From Candidatus Saccharicenans sp. (GTDB lineage Bacteria; Acidobacteriota; Aminicenantia; Aminicenantales; Saccharicenantaceae): a DNA stretch of 64,000 nt. Below, piece after piece: positions 45,261 to 55,897 of the stretch (the stretch's first letter is position 1; every line of letters starts with the position of its first letter). The notes under the pieces are model-generated. The model saw nothing but the letters and a program-made list of their open reading frames with translations, searched no databases and had not been told where the DNA came from. Made by a program: the position numbers and the translations under genes. The stretch lies in assembly GCA_030017715.1 (NCBI GenBank), contig JASEIU010000001.1:908276-972275 (forward strand), given 5' to 3'.

Positions 45261-46607
45261 ATGAAAAAATCTGTTTTTTTTCTGACGCTTATTTTTCTGG
45301 TGACCATTATTTTTGGCCATTCTTTTCTTAATGCCCAGGAAATTGAAGGGAGGGGCTATGAGTTTTTAAAAAAGGCGGTGGCTCAGATTTCAGAGGAGAA
45401 TATTGCCGGAACTATAAAAAGCCTTCAGGCTTTCAAAACCAGAAATCTGCTTTCCGAGCAAAAGTCTGACACTTTCGGCATCGGAGCGGCCAGACGCTGG
45501 CTGATAAAAGAATTTCAGAAAATTCCGGGGCTGGAAGTCGTCGACGACGGTTATTTTCTGCCGGCTCAGGGGCAGCGGATGGTCAGGGACACCGAGTTGC
45601 ACAACGTGGTGGCCGTAAAAAAGGGGAAAGCGGCCAAAGAAAGAATCATCATCGTCAACGCCCATTATGACACCATTGCTGTCAGCCGGGATGGCCGTTT
45701 TCATTATGATGATGTGAACACCGAAGCACCCGGAGCCAATGACGACGCTTCCGGGGTGGCTGCCCTTCTGGAAATGGCCAGGATTATCGCTCCTCGGGAA
45801 ACTGAAGCAACCATACACTTTATCGCTTTTTCTGGCGAGGAACAGGGACTGGTTGGCAGCACGCTTTACGCCCGAAAGATGAAGGAACAGGGGAGAAAGG
45901 TCGAAGCCGTGCTGGCGATGGATATGATCGGAAACATCAAAGCCGGCAACGGCTACATTGATTCAACCCGGGTCCGGGTGTTCAGCGATGACCCTTCCGA
46001 TTCACCCAGCCGGGAGCTTGCCCGATATGTCAGAAAGGTAGCCGAACAGGTTGTGCCTTCATTTGAAGTGAGCCTGATTTTCCGGGCTGACCGTTTCGGT
46101 CGGGGCGGCGACCATACGCCGTTTGTTCAGGAAGGCTTTGCCGGCATTCGTTTCACTGAAGCCAGAGAGAATTATTCCATCCAGCATACACCTCAGGATA
46201 CCATAGAAAATCTATCGGTAAGCTATGTTATGGACATCACCCGGGTGGTGCTGGCTTCGGTTCTGTCTCTGGCCTGTGCACCGGAGACCCCTGCAGTGAC
46301 CGGCCAGCGCGGGGCGCCGCTTCTCGGCCGGGGCCGGGGCTACGACGCCGAACTCCGCTGGAACTGGGAGGGCGACCGGGAAAAGATTGCCGGCTTTAAG
46401 GTTTATGTCCGTGATACCAAATCGCCCTTCTGGGAAAGATACTATTTTGCCGGCAAGGGAGATTCTTTTCTCCTGGAAAACGTTTCCATCGACGACCTGA
46501 CCTTTGGCCTTTCGGTCCTGGGGATGAATGGTCTGGAGAGCCCGGTTTCGACTTACCGGATGCCGCCCCGCCGCCGGGTAGAGTATAATTTCAGAGAACT
46601 AAAATAG
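45261..46607 (+). CDS. M28 family zinc aminopeptidase
   Basis: A 448-residue exported peptidase. A signal peptide (to about residue 25) precedes the M28 domain. Two-zinc ligands and catalytic residues are visible: HYDT, NDDASGV, SGEEQGL and the AMDMIG aspartate. The final His lies in IQHTPQDT, the usual place. From about residue 350 the C-terminus forms a fibronectin-like beta domain (ELRWNWEGDREKIAGFKVYV). It removes N-terminal amino acids from peptides in the periplasm or outside the cell. The ATG follows TTCAGGAGAGCCGAA. Confidence 0.92.
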   Translation: MKKSVFFLTLIFLVTIIFGHSFLNAQEIEGRGYEFLKKAVAQISEENIAGTIKSLQAFKTRNLLSEQKSDTFGIGAARRWLIKEFQKIPGLEVVDDGYFLPAQGQRMVRDTELHNVVAVKKGKAAKERIIIVNAHYDTIAVSRDGRFHYDDVNTEAPGANDDASGVAALLEMARIIAPRETEATIHFIAFSGEEQGLVGSTLYARKMKEQGRKVEAVLAMDMIGNIKAGNGYIDSTRVRVFSDDPSDSPSRELARYVRKVAEQVVPSFEVSLIFRADRFGRGGDHTPFVQEGFAGIRFTEARENYSIQHTPQDTIENLSVSYVMDITRVVLASVLSLACAPETPAVTGQRGAPLLGRGRGYDAELRWNWEGDREKIAGFKVYVRDTKSPFWERYYFAGKGDSFLLENVSIDDLTFGLSVLGMNGLESPVSTYRMPPRRRVEYNFRELK

Positions 46608-47458
46608 AAAAATCAGCTTGATTTTTGCCTGGATCGGCTTTGGCTTCTGCCGTGTCTGCAGGCTGATTAAAATCTAAAATTAAGTCCGGGCTGATAGGAA
46701 CTCGAATCAATATATCTCTCATCCCTGACCTAAGCCGGGGGCAGTTTAACCGAACCTTCTAAGCTCAGCCTGCTCAAGCCGAAAGCCAGCCCGCAGGTAA
46801 GATAATCATTTATACTTCCGCTGCCAGTCCAGAGATTGTTTTGTTATTGCCGGGTTGAAGAAAAGGCTGCGAAGACACGTCTTTTAATCTCTCTATGAGG
46901 CTGTGCCTCTAAAGGCCGCTCCTGGTCCAATGAAAGCTTATAGTTATTCGACCAGATATTTTTCTTTTGATCAAATAATCGGGAGATGAACTAAAAATAT
47001 AGACTGTAAAAAAACTGAAACTCGGTTAGATTTAAGGTTTCAGAGTCAGGGCGGAAATGAACGGCCCGGGCTTCAGGCTTTTTATTCCCACGACTCTGAT
47101 GAAAAGAAGACCCTCTCATCGCCGCCGACCTTCGCAATTTTGGTCATATAGAGAGAAGCTTAAGACCGCCTTTCTCCTGCCATCCTTCGAGTGGGGAGTT
47201 GACTGCCGGGAATTGATGCAGGCAAGGAGGGAAGGATTGTGCCTGGACGACTGCTTCCGGTATCGGTTATCAACTGAACTTGATTGATTTTAAAAATTAA
47301 TAAATTTCTGCCATCGATAGGGGAGATGAGGACAACGATCAAGTATGAATCGTCTATAGCTTAAATTTTAAGGTTTTTTTGACCGGCCCGGCCATTCTTC
47401 AGCCTTGAGCGGCAGAAGAGTATAATGTCTGTGGAAAAGATAAATTTCGGGAGGAAAA
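46608..47458. other. long intergenic region
   Basis: 851 bases, the longest gap in the window. It starts with an AT-rich hairpin right after the peptidase stop codon, AAAAATCA (46608-46615) and TGATTTTT (46619-46626). A 76-codon frame at 47057-47287 follows GGCGGAA but has no recognisable content; it may be a remnant. The last 40 bases hold a TATAAT box and ribosome-binding site for the next gene. I find no tRNA or known RNA. Confidence 0.45.
47421..47426 (+). promoter_or_regulatory. TATAAT -10 box for the Mrp-type gene
   Basis: A perfect -10 hexamer 32 bases before the ATG at 47459. With initiation near 47433 the leader would be about 26 bases, enough for the CGGGAGGAAAA ribosome-binding site. 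The -35 region is not clear. Confidence 0.45.
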
Positions 47459-48235
47459 ATGAACCAGCCGGAAAAGAAAGACCAACCTAACAGAATAAAA
47501 CATCTTATAGGCGTGATGAGCGGCAAAGGAGGTGTGGGAAAATCCACCGTCACCTATCTCACGGCCTTAGCCCTGAAGCAAAAAGGCTTTAAGGTGGGCA
47601 TTCTGGATGCCGACATCACCGGCGCCAGCATTCCCCGCATCATGCATCTCCCCAAATATGAGATGAAGGTCTGCGGTGATTTTATCTGCCCGGTGGAGAC
47701 CGAACATGGTCTGAAGGTGATGTCGATAAGCTTTCTGGTCGATAACGAGGAACAGCCGGTCATCTGGCGTGGACCTCTGCTTTCAAAAGCCATCCAGCAA
47801 TTCCGGGGAGAGGTCCTCTGGGGAGAGCTGGATTTCCTGATGATAGATATGCCGCCCGGAACTTCTGACGTGGCCATTACCGTCATGCAATCGTTTCCGC
47901 TGAGCGGTTTTATTTTTGTGACCACCCCGCAGGATCTGGTATCAGCGGTGGTCGCCCGGTCGATGCAAATGGCCGAGCGGATGAAGGTTCCGGTTCTCGG
48001 CCTGGTGGAGAATATGAGTTATTTCCTCTGCCCGCACTGCGGCCAGAAGACCAGTTTTTTCGGGTCTGACGAATCTGAAAAACTCGCCCGCCAGTTTAGC
48101 GCCGAACTTTTAGTTCAGATACCCACCGCTCTGGAATTTGGGCGGATGCCGTCTCAGGGACTTGATACCTCGAGCCCTCTGGTGGCTGAAATTCTCGATA
48201 AACTCGGCCGGAAAATAACCGGAAAACTCAGTTGA
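47459..48235 (+). CDS. Mrp/NBP35 family iron-sulfur carrier ATPase
   Basis: A 258-residue P-loop ATPase. The deviant Walker A SGKGGVGKST (about 20-29) and DADITGASIPR are the Mrp/NBP35 hallmarks. The C-terminal CPHCG supplies the two cysteines that bridge a [4Fe-4S] cluster at the dimer interface. It carries clusters to apo-proteins in the cytoplasm. The DUF59 N-terminal extension of some Mrp proteins is absent. The start follows GGGAGG with ideal spacing. Confidence 0.92.
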   Translation: MNQPEKKDQPNRIKHLIGVMSGKGGVGKSTVTYLTALALKQKGFKVGILDADITGASIPRIMHLPKYEMKVCGDFICPVETEHGLKVMSISFLVDNEEQPVIWRGPLLSKAIQQFRGEVLWGELDFLMIDMPPGTSDVAITVMQSFPLSGFIFVTTPQDLVSAVVARSMQMAERMKVPVLGLVENMSYFLCPHCGQKTSFFGSDESEKLARQFSAELLVQIPTALEFGRMPSQGLDTSSPLVAEILDKLGRKITGKLS

Positions 48236-48431
48236 AGGGCAGGGAAAAAGCCTCCTCCGGCCGTTTTAGAAAAATGAAATTTATTCAATAACGGTAATGT
48301 ATTTATTTAGGTATCATTATCACTTCAGACCTCTGTCGGTTCAGCCGGCAAGAAATAATCTGCGCCGGCATTGAGAGTTGGTGAGATTTATAGTATTATT
48401 GTTTCAGCGTGGCGATTAGAGGAGGGCAAAA

Positions 48432-50126
48432 ATGAGAGATTCAAAAAAGTATTTTTATCTGATTTCAATTCTGGTCGGACTGGTTCTCTTAGCCGGTTTT
48501 TTTCCGGCCGAAGTCCAGGCTTCCAGCCGGCAGATTGAGCCCGGGGCTGAGGCCACGGCCAGGGCCGGCGGAGACACACGGGTAGAAGTGGCCAGTCGCA
48601 TTCAGAATGTGATTGTTTATCCCGACCGGGCCCAGGTCACCAGAAAAGGGCAGGCCGGCGTCACCCCGGAGACCAGAGCCCTGATTCTGAGCGGACTTCC
48701 GGGAACTATCATTCCTGGCTCGGTCAGAGTCTCAGCCAGCGGCACCGCGCCCGTAAAAATTCTGGGCGTGGAGACAACTCGCGAATTTCTGGAAGCGAGT
48801 GAGCTGCCGGAAGTTAAGAAACTCAGAGACGAGATAAACGCGGTTGAGGCCGATATTACCCGGGTCAAAGGACAGGAAGCCGTTCTCGACTCTCAGGAGA
48901 AATTTCTGAATTCTTTTGGCTCGGCGCTGAGCGGACAGGCAGCCAAAGAACTCCTAACTGGCCGGCCGGACCTGGCTGCAGTCGATAAGTTTGTTGATTA
49001 CCTGGGGACCAGGCTGCAGTCCATTCAGAAGAGCAGGCAGGACAATGCCCGTGTTCTGGCTGAAAAACAGGCCCGACTGGAAACCCTGAAGAAAAAACTG
49101 AATGAAATAATGCCGGCCAGTTCGAGGCAACAGTTTGTGGTCAGCGTCCTGGTTGAAGCCTCTCAGGCCGGACAACTCCAGCTGGAGCTGACCTATGCCG
49201 TCAGTCCGGCCCGCTGGGTGCCGGTTTACACCTTCAAAGCTCTGCCGGAGAGCGGCCAAATTGAGCTCACGGTGGCGGCTTCTGTGATTCAGAAAACCGG
49301 CGAGAACTGGGAAAATGTCCGGCTCCAGCTTTCAACCAGCCGGCCAACGGCCGGGCAGCGGCCGGGGGAGCTTTTCCCCTGGTATCTGGATTTTGCCCAG
49401 TCGAGGTTGATGCGAGCCGCTGCCCTGGAGCTGGCTGAAAGCAAGATGGCGCTTGAGCCCGAAGCTGCACCGACTATGGCGCTGGAAGAAACCGCCGAGA
49501 CGGTGGAGAGCTGGATGGGGGTAAACTTCGAAATCAAAAAACCCTGGACCATCCTCAGCGACGGAGCCGAGCGCCGGGTGCCGGTAGATTCCCAGAAACT
49601 TCCAGCCGGATTTGATTACCTGACTATTCCCAAGTTGCAGGAGCAGGTTTTCCTCAGATCCGGTTTCAAAAACACCCTGCCGTATCCCTTGCTCAACGGC
49701 CAGGCCGACCTGTTCATTGCTCAGGATTATGTTGGCTCCCTGGCCATTCCGCTTACTCCGGTCAACGACGAACTTAAACTCTTTTTTGGTGAGGACCCTC
49801 AGATTAAGGTGAAAAGAGAACTGGTCAAGAGGGAAAAAAGCGGACCCGGTTTCCTTGGCAAGAATGAAAGGGTCAGCCAGATTTTCCGGATTACCATTGA
49901 GAATCTGAGAACCCGTCCGGTGGAGGTCGAGCTCCAGGACCAGATTCCGGTAAGTCAGAATGCCAAAATAGAAGTCAAGGAGGTAAAGCTCACGCCCGCC
50001 CCCTCCAGCCGCGATGAGAAAGGTTTGTTGACCTGGAAATTGAAGCTGAATCCGGCCCAGAAGCAGGAAATTACCATCGAGTTCACAGTGGAATATCCGA
50101 GGGACAGCCGGGTTATTGGAATCTGA
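48432..50126 (+). CDS. DUF4139 / mucoidy inhibitor MuiA family protein
   Basis: A 564-residue exported protein with a signal peptide (to about residue 30). An N-terminal DUF4140-type domain begins at VYPDRAQVTRKG, followed by a coiled-coil segment (about 135-225) and a C-terminal DUF4139 domain of beta strands (from about residue 235, with SPARWVPVYTF). The family is named after a mucoidy inhibitor and is otherwise uncharacterised; no catalytic motif is visible. The ATG follows AGAGGAGGGCAAAA. Confidence 0.88.
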   Translation: MRDSKKYFYLISILVGLVLLAGFFPAEVQASSRQIEPGAEATARAGGDTRVEVASRIQNVIVYPDRAQVTRKGQAGVTPETRALILSGLPGTIIPGSVRVSASGTAPVKILGVETTREFLEASELPEVKKLRDEINAVEADITRVKGQEAVLDSQEKFLNSFGSALSGQAAKELLTGRPDLAAVDKFVDYLGTRLQSIQKSRQDNARVLAEKQARLETLKKKLNEIMPASSRQQFVVSVLVEASQAGQLQLELTYAVSPARWVPVYTFKALPESGQIELTVAASVIQKTGENWENVRLQLSTSRPTAGQRPGELFPWYLDFAQSRLMRAAALELAESKMALEPEAAPTMALEETAETVESWMGVNFEIKKPWTILSDGAERRVPVDSQKLPAGFDYLTIPKLQEQVFLRSGFKNTLPYPLLNGQADLFIAQDYVGSLAIPLTPVNDELKLFFGEDPQIKVKRELVKREKSGPGFLGKNERVSQIFRITIENLRTRPVEVELQDQIPVSQNAKIEVKEVKLTPAPSSRDEKGLLTWKLKLNPAQKQEITIEFTVEYPRDSRVIGI

Positions 50127-50222
50127 GAGCCGTCAGTTAGACAAAAAACTGAAAATATTTCGGGCTGCGAATTAGAACTTAGAACGGCCGGACTTTTCAT
50201 CCAAATTTTTCCTTCAAAATGC

Positions 50223-50228
50223 TATAAT
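50223..50228 (+). promoter_or_regulatory. TATAAT -10 box for the P-type ATPase gene
   Basis: A perfect -10 hexamer 58 bases before the ATG at 50287. No good -35 element is seen. The ribosome-binding site GGAAGGAGAGA lies between. Confidence 0.4.
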
Positions 50229-50286
50229 CGTAAGCCAGATTTTAGAAAGATGGATTTAGTTTCTCAGGGAAGGAGAGAGCGGTCAG

Positions 50287-53007
50287 ATGACAGATAAAGA
50301 TCCGGTCCTGAAATTCTGGATGCTGACTCCGGAGGAAATCGCTTCTGCCTATAATTCCGACCTTAAACACGGTCTGGCTTCAGAACAGGCTGCTGTTTAC
50401 CTTGAAAAATATGGTCCCAACCAACTGCAAGAAGCTCCGGCCCGTTCGCCCCTGGCCGTGTTCTTTGACCAGTTTAAGTCATTCCTGATCTGGGTTTTGA
50501 TAGCTGCGGCCATAATCTCGGGTTTTTTAGGAGAATGGGTTGATGCCCTGGCCATAATTGCCATAGTCATTCTTAATGCCGTCCTGGGTTTCGTTCAGGA
50601 ATTCAGGGCCGAAAAGTCGCTGGCCGCCCTGAAAAAGATGGCCGCCCCGCTGGCCCGGGTCATCAGGGACGGCGAGTTGAAACAATTGCCGGCCCGGGAA
50701 ATTGTTCCCGGTGACCTGCTGGAGCTGGAGGCCGGCGACCACGTGGCGGCCGACGCCCGGATTATCTATCACACCACCAACTTTGCCGTTCATGAAGCCG
50801 CCCTGACCGGCGAATCCACTCCGGTCTTCAAGACCGGGGCGGTGCTGGAAGGGGAAGATATACCACTGGCCGACCGGGCCAACTTGGTTTATGCCGGAAC
50901 TTCGGTTTCTTCCGGCAAGGCCAGGGCTCTGGTGGTGGCCACCGGCATGTCCACCGAACTCGGCCAGATAGCCCGGATGATTCAGGAAATAACCCTGGAA
51001 ACGACACCGCTTCAAAGGAAACTCGAGCAGTTTGGCCGCTGGATTGTTTATCTCTGCTTTTTCCTGGTGGGCTTGATATTTTTGCTTGAGTGGTGGCGAG
51101 GGGGAGAACTTGTTCAGGTCTTCCTGACAGCCGTCAGTCTGGCTGTGGCAGCCATTCCCGAGGGGCTGCCGGCGGTGGTGACCATTGCCCTGGCTCTGGG
51201 TGTCCAGAGAATGGTCAGGCGCCATGCGCTGATCAGAAAATTACCGTCGGTCGAGACTCTGGGGGCGGCCACCGTGATCTGCTCCGACAAGACCGGGACC
51301 CTGACCAAAAACGAGATGACGGTCAAGTCTGTCTATGCCGATGGACGCTTGTTTTCAGTTTCTGGGGCCGGTTATCAGCCGGAAGGTGAGTTTATCCTCA
51401 ATAACCGAGCAGTCAGACCGGAAGAATTCCCGGGTTTGCTGAAAACCCTGACCTGCGGTCTACTGTGCAATGCCGCCCGGCTGGCTGAAAACCAGGGTCG
51501 TTACCGGGTGGTGGGAGACCCGACCGAGGGAGCTCTGCTCACCCTGGCCCTGAAGGCCGGATTGAAACTCGAAGAACTGGAGAAAGGCGAACCGCTGGTC
51601 GAAGAAATTCCCTTTGATTCCGAACGTAAGATGATGACCATGGTGCGGAAATCGAGCGACGGCTTTGTGGCCTACGTTAAGGGCGCTCCCGATGTGCTGC
51701 TTAAGAACTGCGCTTTCATCTATGATGGCGGCGAAGAAAGAAGCCTCACTCTGGAAGAACTGGACCGAATTCTTCAGGTTAACGACTCTCTGGCCGGGCA
51801 GGCCCTGAGGGTTCTGGGCTGTGCCTACCGGAAATTTTCTTCCTTTCCCGAAAAATTCGAGTCAGCGGTGATAGAAACAGGCCTGGTTTTTACAGGACTG
51901 GTGGCCATGATCGACCCGCCGCGTCCCGAAGTGATAGCGGCCATTTCGGCCTGCAAGAAAGCCGGCATCAGGCCGGTGATGATTACCGGAGACCATAAGG
52001 TGACGGCGGTGGCTATTGCCCGGGAGCTGGGCATGCTGGAAGAAGGTTCGCTGGCTCTGAGCGGCGAAGAATTCGATAGTCTGAAGCCGGAGGAATACCG
52101 GGACCGGGTGCAGAACATCCAGGTCTATGCCCGGGTTTCGCCCGAGCATAAATTAAGAATTGTCAGGGCCTGGAAGGACAGGGGAGAGGTGGTGGCCATG
52201 ACCGGAGACGGGGTCAACGACGCCCCGGCTGTCAAAGAAGCCGATATCGGCGTGGCCATGGGCATAACTGGAACCGACGTCACCAAAGAAGTCTCGGACA
52301 TGGTGGTGACCGACGACAACTTTGCTTCCATCGTGGCCGCGGTGGAAGAAGGTCGAGCCATCTACGACAACATCAAGAAATTTGTTCATTACCTGCTGTC
52401 CTGCAACCTGGCGGAAATCATGGTCATGTTCACGGCTTCGCTGGCCGGCTGGCCGGCGCCTCTGCTGCCCATTCATATCCTCTGGGTCAACCTGGTCACC
52501 GACAGCTTTCCGGCTCTGGGACTGGGTTTCGACCCGCCCGACCCGGAAATAATGTCCCGACCGCCGCGGCGGCCGGGCGAGCCAATTGTCGACCGTTCCC
52601 GGGCCGCCCTGATGTCGGTCCAGGGAATTTTCATAGCTGCCTGCGCCCTGCTGGCCTTCTTCTATGTCCTGTTCGTGGAGAAGGAAGGAATAGGAAGGGC
52701 CAGAACAGCGGCTTTCATAGTTCTTTCGGTCAGCCAGCTTTTCCATTCTTTCAATTGCCGCAGCCAGATGAAATCATTCTTTGAACTGGGAATCTTTTCC
52801 AACCCCAAGTTAATCCTGGCCTTCCTGGTTTCCCTGAGCCTGCAGCTATCGGTTGTCTACCTGCCGCCGCTTCAGGAAGTTTTCAAGACCCAGAACCTGA
52901 CTCCGATTGACTGGGCTCTGGTTGTGGTCCTATCCTCCCTGCCGCTCTGGGGCATGGAAATGGTTAAGCTCCTGAACAAAAAGTTCCGCTTTTACCGGGT
53001 ATATTAA
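50287..53007 (+). CDS. cation-translocating P-type ATPase (P2A, calcium type)
   Basis: A 906-residue ion pump. It has the N-terminal cation ATPase domain, the TGES actuator motif (ALTGEST), the IPEGLPAVV helix-4 motif that binds calcium, and the phosphorylated Asp334 in CSDKTGTLT. The hinge motif [11 protein letters not shown] is present, and about ten helices are predicted, including a C-terminal cation ATPase domain. The pattern fits the PMR1/SERCA-like group that exports Ca2+ (possibly Mn2+). The gene stands alone. Confidence 0.93.
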   Translation: MTDKDPVLKFWMLTPEEIASAYNSDLKHGLASEQAAVYLEKYGPNQLQEAPARSPLAVFFDQFKSFLIWVLIAAAIISGFLGEWVDALAIIAIVILNAVLGFVQEFRAEKSLAALKKMAAPLARVIRDGELKQLPAREIVPGDLLELEAGDHVAADARIIYHTTNFAVHEAALTGESTPVFKTGAVLEGEDIPLADRANLVYAGTSVSSGKARALVVATGMSTELGQIARMIQEITLETTPLQRKLEQFGRWIVYLCFFLVGLIFLLEWWRGGELVQVFLTAVSLAVAAIPEGLPAVVTIALALGVQRMVRRHALIRKLPSVETLGAATVICSDKTGTLTKNEMTVKSVYADGRLFSVSGAGYQPEGEFILNNRAVRPEEFPGLLKTLTCGLLCNAARLAENQGRYRVVGDPTEGALLTLALKAGLKLEELEKGEPLVEEIPFDSERKMMTMVRKSSDGFVAYVKGAPDVLLKNCAFIYDGGEERSLTLEELDRILQVNDSLAGQALRVLGCAYRKFSSFPEKFESAVIETGLVFTGLVAMIDPPRPEVIAAISACKKAGIRPVMITGDHKVTAVAIARELGMLEEGSLALSGEEFDSLKPEEYRDRVQNIQVYARVSPEHKLRIVRAWKDRGEVVAMTGDGVNDAPAVKEADIGVAMGITGTDVTKEVSDMVVTDDNFASIVAAVEEGRAIYDNIKKFVHYLLSCNLAEIMVMFTASLAGWPAPLLPIHILWVNLVTDSFPALGLGFDPPDPEIMSRPPRRPGEPIVDRSRAALMSVQGIFIAACALLAFFYVLFVEKEGIGRARTAAFIVLSVSQLFHSFNCRSQMKSFFELGIFSNPKLILAFLVSLSLQLSVVYLPPLQEVFKTQNLTPIDWALVVVLSSLPLWGMEMVKLLNKKFRFYRVY

Positions 53008-53224
53008 AACCTAATCTGGAAGGTCCGGGAGAAAAGAAAGCGGGCCAGCTGTTCGAACCGGAGCCGGACCGGCCTTTGATTTTTCTCAGAAATTCAGTCG
53101 TCGATTAAAACTGTCTCTCCCGTTTCGGTAAACGGTCCGCAAACAGCTTCTCTTACTTAAATCCGTAAGCCATTGAATCAGCTGACTGCTTCTTTTTTTT
53201 CTCAGTCTGCCCGGCAGCCGGCCT

Positions 53225-53962
53225 CTATTTCATAGAGCGAATTCTGACTTCTATTTCCGGCGTATCTTTCAGCAACTTGACCAGCCTGGAGATGTCGGTC
53301 TCGCCGTAGTGGTAAGGATACAGAATTGCCGGCCTTAGCCAGCGGGCGGCTTCGGCCACCATTTCCGGGGCCATGGTATAAGGCAGATTCATCGGCAGAA
53401 AGGCTATGGCTATATCCCTGAGATTTTTCATTTCCGGAATGTTTTCGGTATCACCTGCCACGTAGACTCTTTTGTCGGCGAAGGTGATGACATAGCCGTT
53501 GCCAGAGCCTCTGGGGTGGAAAGGATTGCCGTCCGGTCTTTTATGCTGGATGTTGTAAGCCGGGACAGCTTCTATTTCCAGCCCCATGACCGACAACCGG
53601 TCTCCGTTTTTCATAACTTTGAGTCCGGGCACCCGGGACTGGCAGGCGGCGGTGCCGATGACCACGGTCGCATCCTGCCGCAGAATTTTTATGGCCTCCG
53701 GGTCCAGATGGTCAAAATGTTCATGGGTTATGAGAATCAGGTCGGCCTTTGGCAACTGCCGATAATCGGCCTGTTCCTGCCAGGGGTCGACGTGGATCAC
53801 CCTGTTCTGGAAGGTAAACATCAGCGTCCCGTGCCCCAGGAAGGTAATTTTCAGGTCGCCCGAGGCAGTCGGAATCAGGTCTTCTTCGTGCTTCTGGCCG
53901 GAGACCAGCAGGGGAGCCAGGCCCAGCAGCAGGGCCATTAACAGAATCACCAGTTTTTCCAT
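53225..53962 (-). CDS. exported metallo-beta-lactamase-fold hydrolase
   Basis: A 245-residue protein with a signal peptide (to about residue 22). The metal-binding motif HEHFDH places His80, His82, Asp84 and His85. GHGTLMFTF and VYVAGDTE complete the fold. Close relatives are UlaG/YtkL-like UPF0173 metal-dependent hydrolases, but those are cytoplasmic; the export signal suggests an envelope substrate. The substrate is unknown. It is divergent from the histidine kinase gene. Confidence 0.88.
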   Translation of the reverse strand: MEKLVILLMALLLGLAPLLVSGQKHEEDLIPTASGDLKITFLGHGTLMFTFQNRVIHVDPWQEQADYRQLPKADLILITHEHFDHLDPEAIKILRQDATVVIGTAACQSRVPGLKVMKNGDRLSVMGLEIEAVPAYNIQHKRPDGNPFHPRGSGNGYVITFADKRVYVAGDTENIPEMKNLRDIAIAFLPMNLPYTMAPEMVAEAARWLRPAILYPYHYGETDISRLVKLLKDTPEIEVRIRSMK

Positions 53963-54043
53963 TGACCACCTCCTTCTTGTTACAAAAAAATATTAGCACA
54001 AAACGAAGAGGCAAAAAATGTTTTTATTTCAATCAAAATCTCT

Positions 54044-54049
54044 TATAAT
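54044..54049 (+). promoter_or_regulatory. TATAAT -10 box for the histidine kinase gene
   Basis: A perfect -10 hexamer. Initiation near 54056 would start the RNA just before an ATG at 54058 without a ribosome-binding site, or give a 47-base leader to the ATG at 54103, which has one. Confidence 0.5.
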
Positions 54050-54102
54050 CTAAAATCATGACTGCCCGGGAACGAGCTTTCGCCGGGCCCTGGAGAGTTG
54101 GG

Positions 54103-55851
54103 ATGAAACTCAAGAAGTTCTTTACCAGAAGTTACCTGACGCTTCTGGCCTTTCTGCTGGTATTCTTGCTGGCGATTTTCCTCTGGAATCTGCGACAGCT
54201 GCGGCAGGTGATGATGGATGACCAGGTCAATGAGCTGAAAGAGCTGGCCCTGGCGCTGAGCGTGGAAATTCCCGGCTACGGAGCTCCGGGTCAGGAAGAG
54301 CTGCCAAAGATGCTCTTAACCCAGGCCAGGATATCCAGGACCAGAGTGACCCTGATTGACAGCGAAGGGCGGGTTCTTTTTGACAGCGAAGGACCGGCCG
54401 AGGAAATGGAAAGTCATCGCTACCGTCCGGAAATTACGGCTGCCCTGTCTGGGGAAATCCAGGCTACCGTCAGGTACAGCGACACCCTGAACAGGAAGAT
54501 GCTGTATGTGGCCGTGCCCGTCCGGCAACAGGGCCGGATTACCGCCGTCTGCCGACTCAGCCGGCCCATGAAGCTGGCGGTGCTTCCGTTTGTTAAGGCC
54601 AGAAACCGGCTGCTGGCCACGCTTCTGATCCTGTTTGCGGCCGGCAGTCTGATTTTATATTTCCTGGTCAGGACCATCTTAAAACCGCTGGACCAGATGT
54701 CGGCCGCCCTGGCCCGGGCCTCGGCCGGGAGCGAATCGGTTTCCCTGGGGCCGTTTCTGGTTGCCAGGCTGGAGCCTCTGGCGGCCGACCTGAATGCCCT
54801 GTTGCAAAAGTTGCGCCAGCTGTCCGAAGCCCTTGATTACGACCGGGAAATATTCCGGACGCTGATCGATTCCAGCGACGAGGGCTGGCTGCTGGTCGAC
54901 CGGGACGGGCGCATAATTCTTATGAACCGCAGCCTGAAGGAGATGTTTCCTGAAGTCGCCGCCGACAGCGAGTTTTTCTGGCAGAGCCTGCGCCGGCCTG
55001 AAATTCATAACCTGGTCAACCGGGCCGGGGAATCGGCCGGGCCGGTTGAGTGCCAGCTGGAAAAGGGAGGCCGGATTTATTCCTGTCTTTTGAGCTGGTT
55101 GCCGGGGCGAAAGAACTATCTCCTTAAGTTCAGGGATATCACCGAAACCCGGGAACTCAATCTAAGGAAGAAAGAATTTGTGGCCAACCTGGCCCATGAG
55201 CTGAAAACCCCGCTGACCGCCATCAGCGGTTTTCTGGAAACGCTGGAAGACGAAAGTTTGAGCCCCGAAGGCCTCGGTTACCTTGAAATCATCAAGAGAA
55301 ACACCGGCCGTCTGGTCAGGCTGGTGGAGGACCTGGCCCGGCTGTCGGAACTGGAGGAGAAAGGATTTGAACTGGAAAAATCACCTCTTGACGTCGCCGG
55401 GGTGGTCAGGTCGGTGGTTGAGGCTTATCAGAAAGAAGCCGGCAGCAAGAGGCTCTATCTGAAGATGGAAGCGGAACCCCTGCCCCTTATTGCCGGTGAT
55501 GCTTTCCAGCTTGAACAGATGGTCGTCAACCTGGTGGACAATGCCCTGAGGTATACGGAGAAGGGTGGGGTGGAGGTCAGCCTTAAGCCCTCGGCGGGGG
55601 GAGTTTTGCTCAGCGTAACCGACACCGGAATCGGAATTCCGGAGGAACACCTGCCCAGAATTTTCGAACGCTTTTACGTCGTGGATAAATCGCGCTCCAG
55701 ACGGACCGGCGGAACGGGTCTGGGATTGTCAATTGTCAAGCATGTGGTTCTGGCTCACCAGGGAAAGATTGAGGTTAAGAGCGCTCCGGGATTTGGTTCC
55801 AGCTTCCAGGTCTGGCTGCCGGCGCTGGCCGGCGATAGCCAGAAAGCCTGA
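54103..55851 (+). CDS. sensor histidine kinase, PhoR-like
   Basis: A 582-residue membrane kinase. Two helices (about 8-27 and 165-190) flank a periplasmic sensor domain, followed by HAMP-like and PAS-type segments. The phosphoacceptor is His365 in AHELKTPLT. The ATP-binding lid follows (NLVDNALRYT, VTDTGIGIP, GGTGLGLSIVK). No response regulator is encoded nearby, so it is an orphan in this window. I prefer the ATG at 54103, preceded by GGAGAGTTGGG; a leaderless start at 54058 would add 15 residues. Confidence 0.92.
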   Translation: MKLKKFFTRSYLTLLAFLLVFLLAIFLWNLRQLRQVMMDDQVNELKELALALSVEIPGYGAPGQEELPKMLLTQARISRTRVTLIDSEGRVLFDSEGPAEEMESHRYRPEITAALSGEIQATVRYSDTLNRKMLYVAVPVRQQGRITAVCRLSRPMKLAVLPFVKARNRLLATLLILFAAGSLILYFLVRTILKPLDQMSAALARASAGSESVSLGPFLVARLEPLAADLNALLQKLRQLSEALDYDREIFRTLIDSSDEGWLLVDRDGRIILMNRSLKEMFPEVAADSEFFWQSLRRPEIHNLVNRAGESAGPVECQLEKGGRIYSCLLSWLPGRKNYLLKFRDITETRELNLRKKEFVANLAHELKTPLTAISGFLETLEDESLSPEGLGYLEIIKRNTGRLVRLVEDLARLSELEEKGFELEKSPLDVAGVVRSVVEAYQKEAGSKRLYLKMEAEPLPLIAGDAFQLEQMVVNLVDNALRYTEKGGVEVSLKPSAGGVLLSVTDTGIGIPEEHLPRIFERFYVVDKSRSRRTGGTGLGLSIVKHVVLAHQGKIEVKSAPGFGSSFQVWLPALAGDSQKA

Positions 55852-55858
55852 AATGAGC

Positions 55859-55864
55859 TATAAT
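55859..55864 (+). promoter_or_regulatory. TATAAT -10 box for dsrC
   Basis: A perfect -10 hexamer just after the kinase stop codon and 34 bases before the dsrC ATG, leaving room for the GGGAGTGAAATCCG ribosome-binding site. It suggests dsrC is transcribed independently of the kinase gene. Confidence 0.45.
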
Positions 55865-55897
55865 TTTTTCTGGAATTAAATCCGGGAGTGAAATCCG

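Noticed and set aside
53051-53060. TTCGAA-containing sequence resembling a tRNA T-loop
   Set aside because: The flanking sequence does not form acceptor, D or anticodon stems.
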